Below, one piece after another: positions 32,828 through 34,915 of a stretch of 34,915 nt of DNA. The notes below the pieces were generated by a model. It had not been told where the DNA came from, made no database searches, and was given only the letters and a program-made list of their open reading frames with translations. The position numbers and the translations under genes are program-made. Where the stretch lies: the NCBI GenBank assembly GCA_024278445.1, contig JAJRTC010000254.1, forward strand, positions 1 through 34,915, given 5' to 3'. This DNA comes from Nitrospirota bacterium. GTDB lineage: Bacteria; Nitrospinota_A; UBA7883; JAJRTC01. Within the stretch, counting starts at the first letter, position 1. Each line of letters begins with the position of its first letter.

Positions 32828-34438
32828 ATGAGTCTTTACATACTAGATAACCACTATTCATTTTTGCCAGATCATAGCTCAACCTATACTTTTGCAGGTG
32901 CAGATGGTCATGTGAAATGGCCCATGAAAAATGGAGCTGGTTTGGGGGTTGCCGGTACATGGAATTGCCTTTGGCGACTTGGCTATCATCCTCTTCTTGT
33001 TTCACCAGATCAACTGCCATCACCAACTCGTGATGATGTTCTATTCGTATATTTAGAAGGTTTTTTACTATCGAAAGGGCAATTAGCAGTCAATAGATGG
33101 CTTAGTGATGGAGGACGAGTTGTTTCTTCTGGCGATGCTTTATCATGGGGTGAGGTTTTTCCAGGGTCTGCTGTTAGTGAACAGGAAACCATAGACCATC
33201 CGTATCACGCGTTAGCCTTTAAATTTAATGAAGAGAATCTACCTAAGCTTATCGCTCCTCCTAAATGGCGTTATGCATTATTACGTTCGAATAAAGCCCG
33301 TGATTTTGAAACTATAGGGGCACTTTATGCGGTTGGAGGTGAACGTCAAACTCCATCTCGTGCAGATATTCAGCAAATTAATAATGGAGTGGCCATTATT
33401 AAGAAAGGCGGGCATTGGCATCTTAACGGAAATCCATTTGCCGCTTTTCAAGCATGGTTGCAGGGCCAGGAAAATATAAATACATGGTTCAATTGGTACC
33501 ATCGAATTTTTTGGTTAGATGAATATGTAGCATATTTAGGGAAAATTCTTATTCGATATGGCTCTATTCCTTCATCCACTCCGCGCCCGGGCATTCCTGG
33601 GTTGGGTTCAACAACATTAATTTTCAAACATGATCTCGACCTGTCCCGTGACACGTCCTGTCTGTCACTTGAAAATAAAATGAATATAGCTGGAGTTCAC
33701 CCCATTCTGATTGATCGCAATTCTAAATTTTGGGTTGATATGCTTAAAGAAAATCCATGCCATGAAGCGGCCTTTCATTACAATTCTATTAAGGGTAACA
33801 AACTCTCAAAGCTGTGGCGGTATATTTTTAATAAGCCCTTTCCTGCTTATAAACCGAATTTAAATGCAATATCAGGGGTTGGCCTGCTCAACCAAGTGCG
33901 GAAAGCTCAGAATAGAGGAATCGGAATACAAACTTTACATAAGCATGGGTCGTTTATTATTTACCCTGAACTGATAGATGCCTTAAATAAAGTCTATCAG
34001 GCAAGTAGCGAGACTCTTGGTGGGTCAAGTTTTTCCAGAGCAGAGATTTTGCGTTGGGGTATTGACAGAGTAGAAAATGTAAAAGGTTCTATCGGTGAGT
34101 GGCCTGATACCCAGTGTCCGTTGTGGTATCCATTTAAGCTAGCTCATGCAGGGCATAATGGAAAAATGCTATGTGGGTGGGAGATGACGTCTTTGATGGA
34201 GACAGAACCGCTCTTGTTCGAACAGATGCTAGATTACCAGATAGATGGAATCGAACAACGCATTATAACTATAAACTATCACCCGTATCATGCTACTGCT
34301 AAAACATTTGCGGAGGATGGGTGTCTACCATGGTTAAAGCGCAATATAGAGATAATGCAGGATAGGGGGGTCTTGGCGATGACTATGGCTGAGCTATTTA
34401 TGAAAATAAACGCACTTTCTCAGCATCAGAATGTGTAA
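32828..34438 (+). CDS. Uncharacterised protein with possible NodB-like (polysaccharide deacetylase) half
   Basis: A 536-aa soluble protein. The first half has no recognised domain (LSDGGRVVSSGDALSWGE suggests an alpha/beta fold). From about residue 275 the sequence STTLIFKHDLDLSRD resembles the first motif of NodB-like deacetylases (THDxD), and AAFHYNSI and TLHKHGSF could supply further His residues. The match is weak and the fold is only suggested. It stands 27 bases before a radical SAM gene in an AT-rich stretch and could be part of a glycan or surface-polymer synthesis cluster. Confidence 0.6.
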   Translation: MSLYILDNHYSFLPDHSSTYTFAGADGHVKWPMKNGAGLGVAGTWNCLWRLGYHPLLVSPDQLPSPTRDDVLFVYLEGFLLSKGQLAVNRWLSDGGRVVSSGDALSWGEVFPGSAVSEQETIDHPYHALAFKFNEENLPKLIAPPKWRYALLRSNKARDFETIGALYAVGGERQTPSRADIQQINNGVAIIKKGGHWHLNGNPFAAFQAWLQGQENINTWFNWYHRIFWLDEYVAYLGKILIRYGSIPSSTPRPGIPGLGSTTLIFKHDLDLSRDTSCLSLENKMNIAGVHPILIDRNSKFWVDMLKENPCHEAAFHYNSIKGNKLSKLWRYIFNKPFPAYKPNLNAISGVGLLNQVRKAQNRGIGIQTLHKHGSFIIYPELIDALNKVYQASSETLGGSSFSRAEILRWGIDRVENVKGSIGEWPDTQCPLWYPFKLAHAGHNGKMLCGWEMTSLMETEPLLFEQMLDYQIDGIEQRIITINYHPYHATAKTFAEDGCLPWLKRNIEIMQDRGVLAMTMAELFMKINALSQHQNV

Positions 34439-34465
34439 TATAAGCACAGTAGGCTATTAGGTAAT

Positions 34466-34915
34466 ATGAATAAAAACAATGTATTTCCCGTGCGGGTAAC
34501 GCTTGAGCTGACTAATGCCTGCAATCTGGATTGTGTGTTTTGCCCACGACAGAAAATGTCGAAAAATCTTGGATTTATTGAAGATAAGCTGTTTTACAAA
34601 GTCATTGATGAAATGGCTGAGTTTGTTCCAGTGGCGTTAGTTCCTTTTTTCCGTGGTGAGTCACTTCTTCATCCAAAGCTGGTTGAGTATATTCGTTATG
34701 CCAAAGAAAAGGGGATTGGGCCGGTTCAGCTTACAACCAACGCAATGTTACTTGATGATAATAAATCACGGTCCATAATTGAAAGCGGTGTTGATTTTAT
34801 TTCATTTAGCATGGATACAACCAACGCCAAAGATTATGAGGATGATAGGGTTGGTGCGGTGTACGACACTGTCGTGAATAATATCTTGCGATTTATTGAT
34901 ATTCGAAATCATGAT
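34466..34915 (+). CDS. Radical SAM protein, truncated by the window end
   Basis: The first 150 codons of a radical SAM enzyme, not in the ORF track because no stop is reached. The iron-sulfur motif CNLDCVFC (CxxxCxxC) follows TLELTNA, and LTTNAMLL and SFSMD are typical later strands of the barrel. This opening is like SPASM/MoaA-type radical SAM proteins that occur in cell-surface glycan clusters. It follows the possible NodB-like gene by 27 bases and is likely in the same transcript. Confidence 0.85.
   Translation, partial: MNKNNVFPVRVTLELTNACNLDCVFCPRQKMSKNLGFIEDKLFYKVIDEMAEFVPVALVPFFRGESLLHPKLVEYIRYAKEKGIGPVQLTTNAMLLDDNKSRSIIESGVDFISFSMDTTNAKDYEDDRVGAVYDTVVNNILRFIDIRNHD

Noticed and set aside
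1-34915. CRISPR arrays, tRNA or rRNA genes
   Set aside because: No regularly spaced direct repeats and no cloverleaf or rRNA-like sequence were seen by eye; the only repeats are the MITE copies, the 73-bp duplication and the palindrome block.

Overview
The window looks like a chromosomal segment of a Gram-negative bacterium. It carries Wza/Wzc-type polysaccharide export with an outer-membrane beta-barrel, signal peptides, a PEP-CTERM protein, sigma-54-type promoters, and a pyrimidine operon led by pyrR in the order pyrR-pyrB-pyrC-carA-carB. That operon order is familiar from Geobacter-like Deltaproteobacteria, so a deltaproteobacterial or related lineage is a reasonable guess; the sequence alone does not fix the taxon.

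Layout. (1) 1-7105, minus strand: an extracellular polysaccharide operon. A polyprenyl-phosphate sugar transferase starts it, followed by a small secreted protein, an outer-membrane beta-barrel, a Wza-like export protein, a Wzc-like co-polymerase/tyrosine kinase, a CpsB-type phosphatase and the start of one more gene running off the left edge. A good sigma-70 promoter lies at 7230-7258. (2) 7106-11240, plus strand: a secreted-protein region. It holds a fibro-slime PEP-CTERM protein behind a canonical -24/-12 promoter and a LapG-like transglutaminase-fold cysteine protease. It also holds debris (a membrane-protein pseudogene fused to an IS3-family transposase tail), then a small secreted protein with three ASF repeats behind a second -24/-12 promoter. 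(3) 11320-14685: an aldo/keto reductase, then a JAMM metallopeptidase translationally coupled to a zinc-type ABC transporter (ATPase and permease). (4) 14703-26834: the pyrimidine operon with a probable PyrR-binding leader, pyrR-pyrB-pyrC-carA-carB-pyrK-pyrD. A DUF6978/DUF1828 pair is inserted between carA and carB, and a secreted transglutaminase-like protein lies between carB and pyrK. (5) 27085-32633: two small proteins, a degenerate-receiver/TPR protein, LarE, a sodium-dependent NSS transporter with an overlapping small MetS-like subunit that the ORF track missed, and an ankyrin protein. (6) 32828-34915: an AT-rich module with a possible NodB-like protein and a radical SAM enzyme cut by the window end.

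The most notable non-gene signal is a ~160-bp MITE-like element in three copies (12325-12485, 27626-27785, 30088-30251). Its ends are inverted repeats, and one copy is flanked by a perfect 8-bp target duplication. All three copies lie in head-to-head intergenic regions. The second signal is the pair of sigma-54-type promoters, one with upstream TGTAAAGTTTT boxes, which suggests shared control of the PEP-CTERM protein and the ASF-repeat protein.
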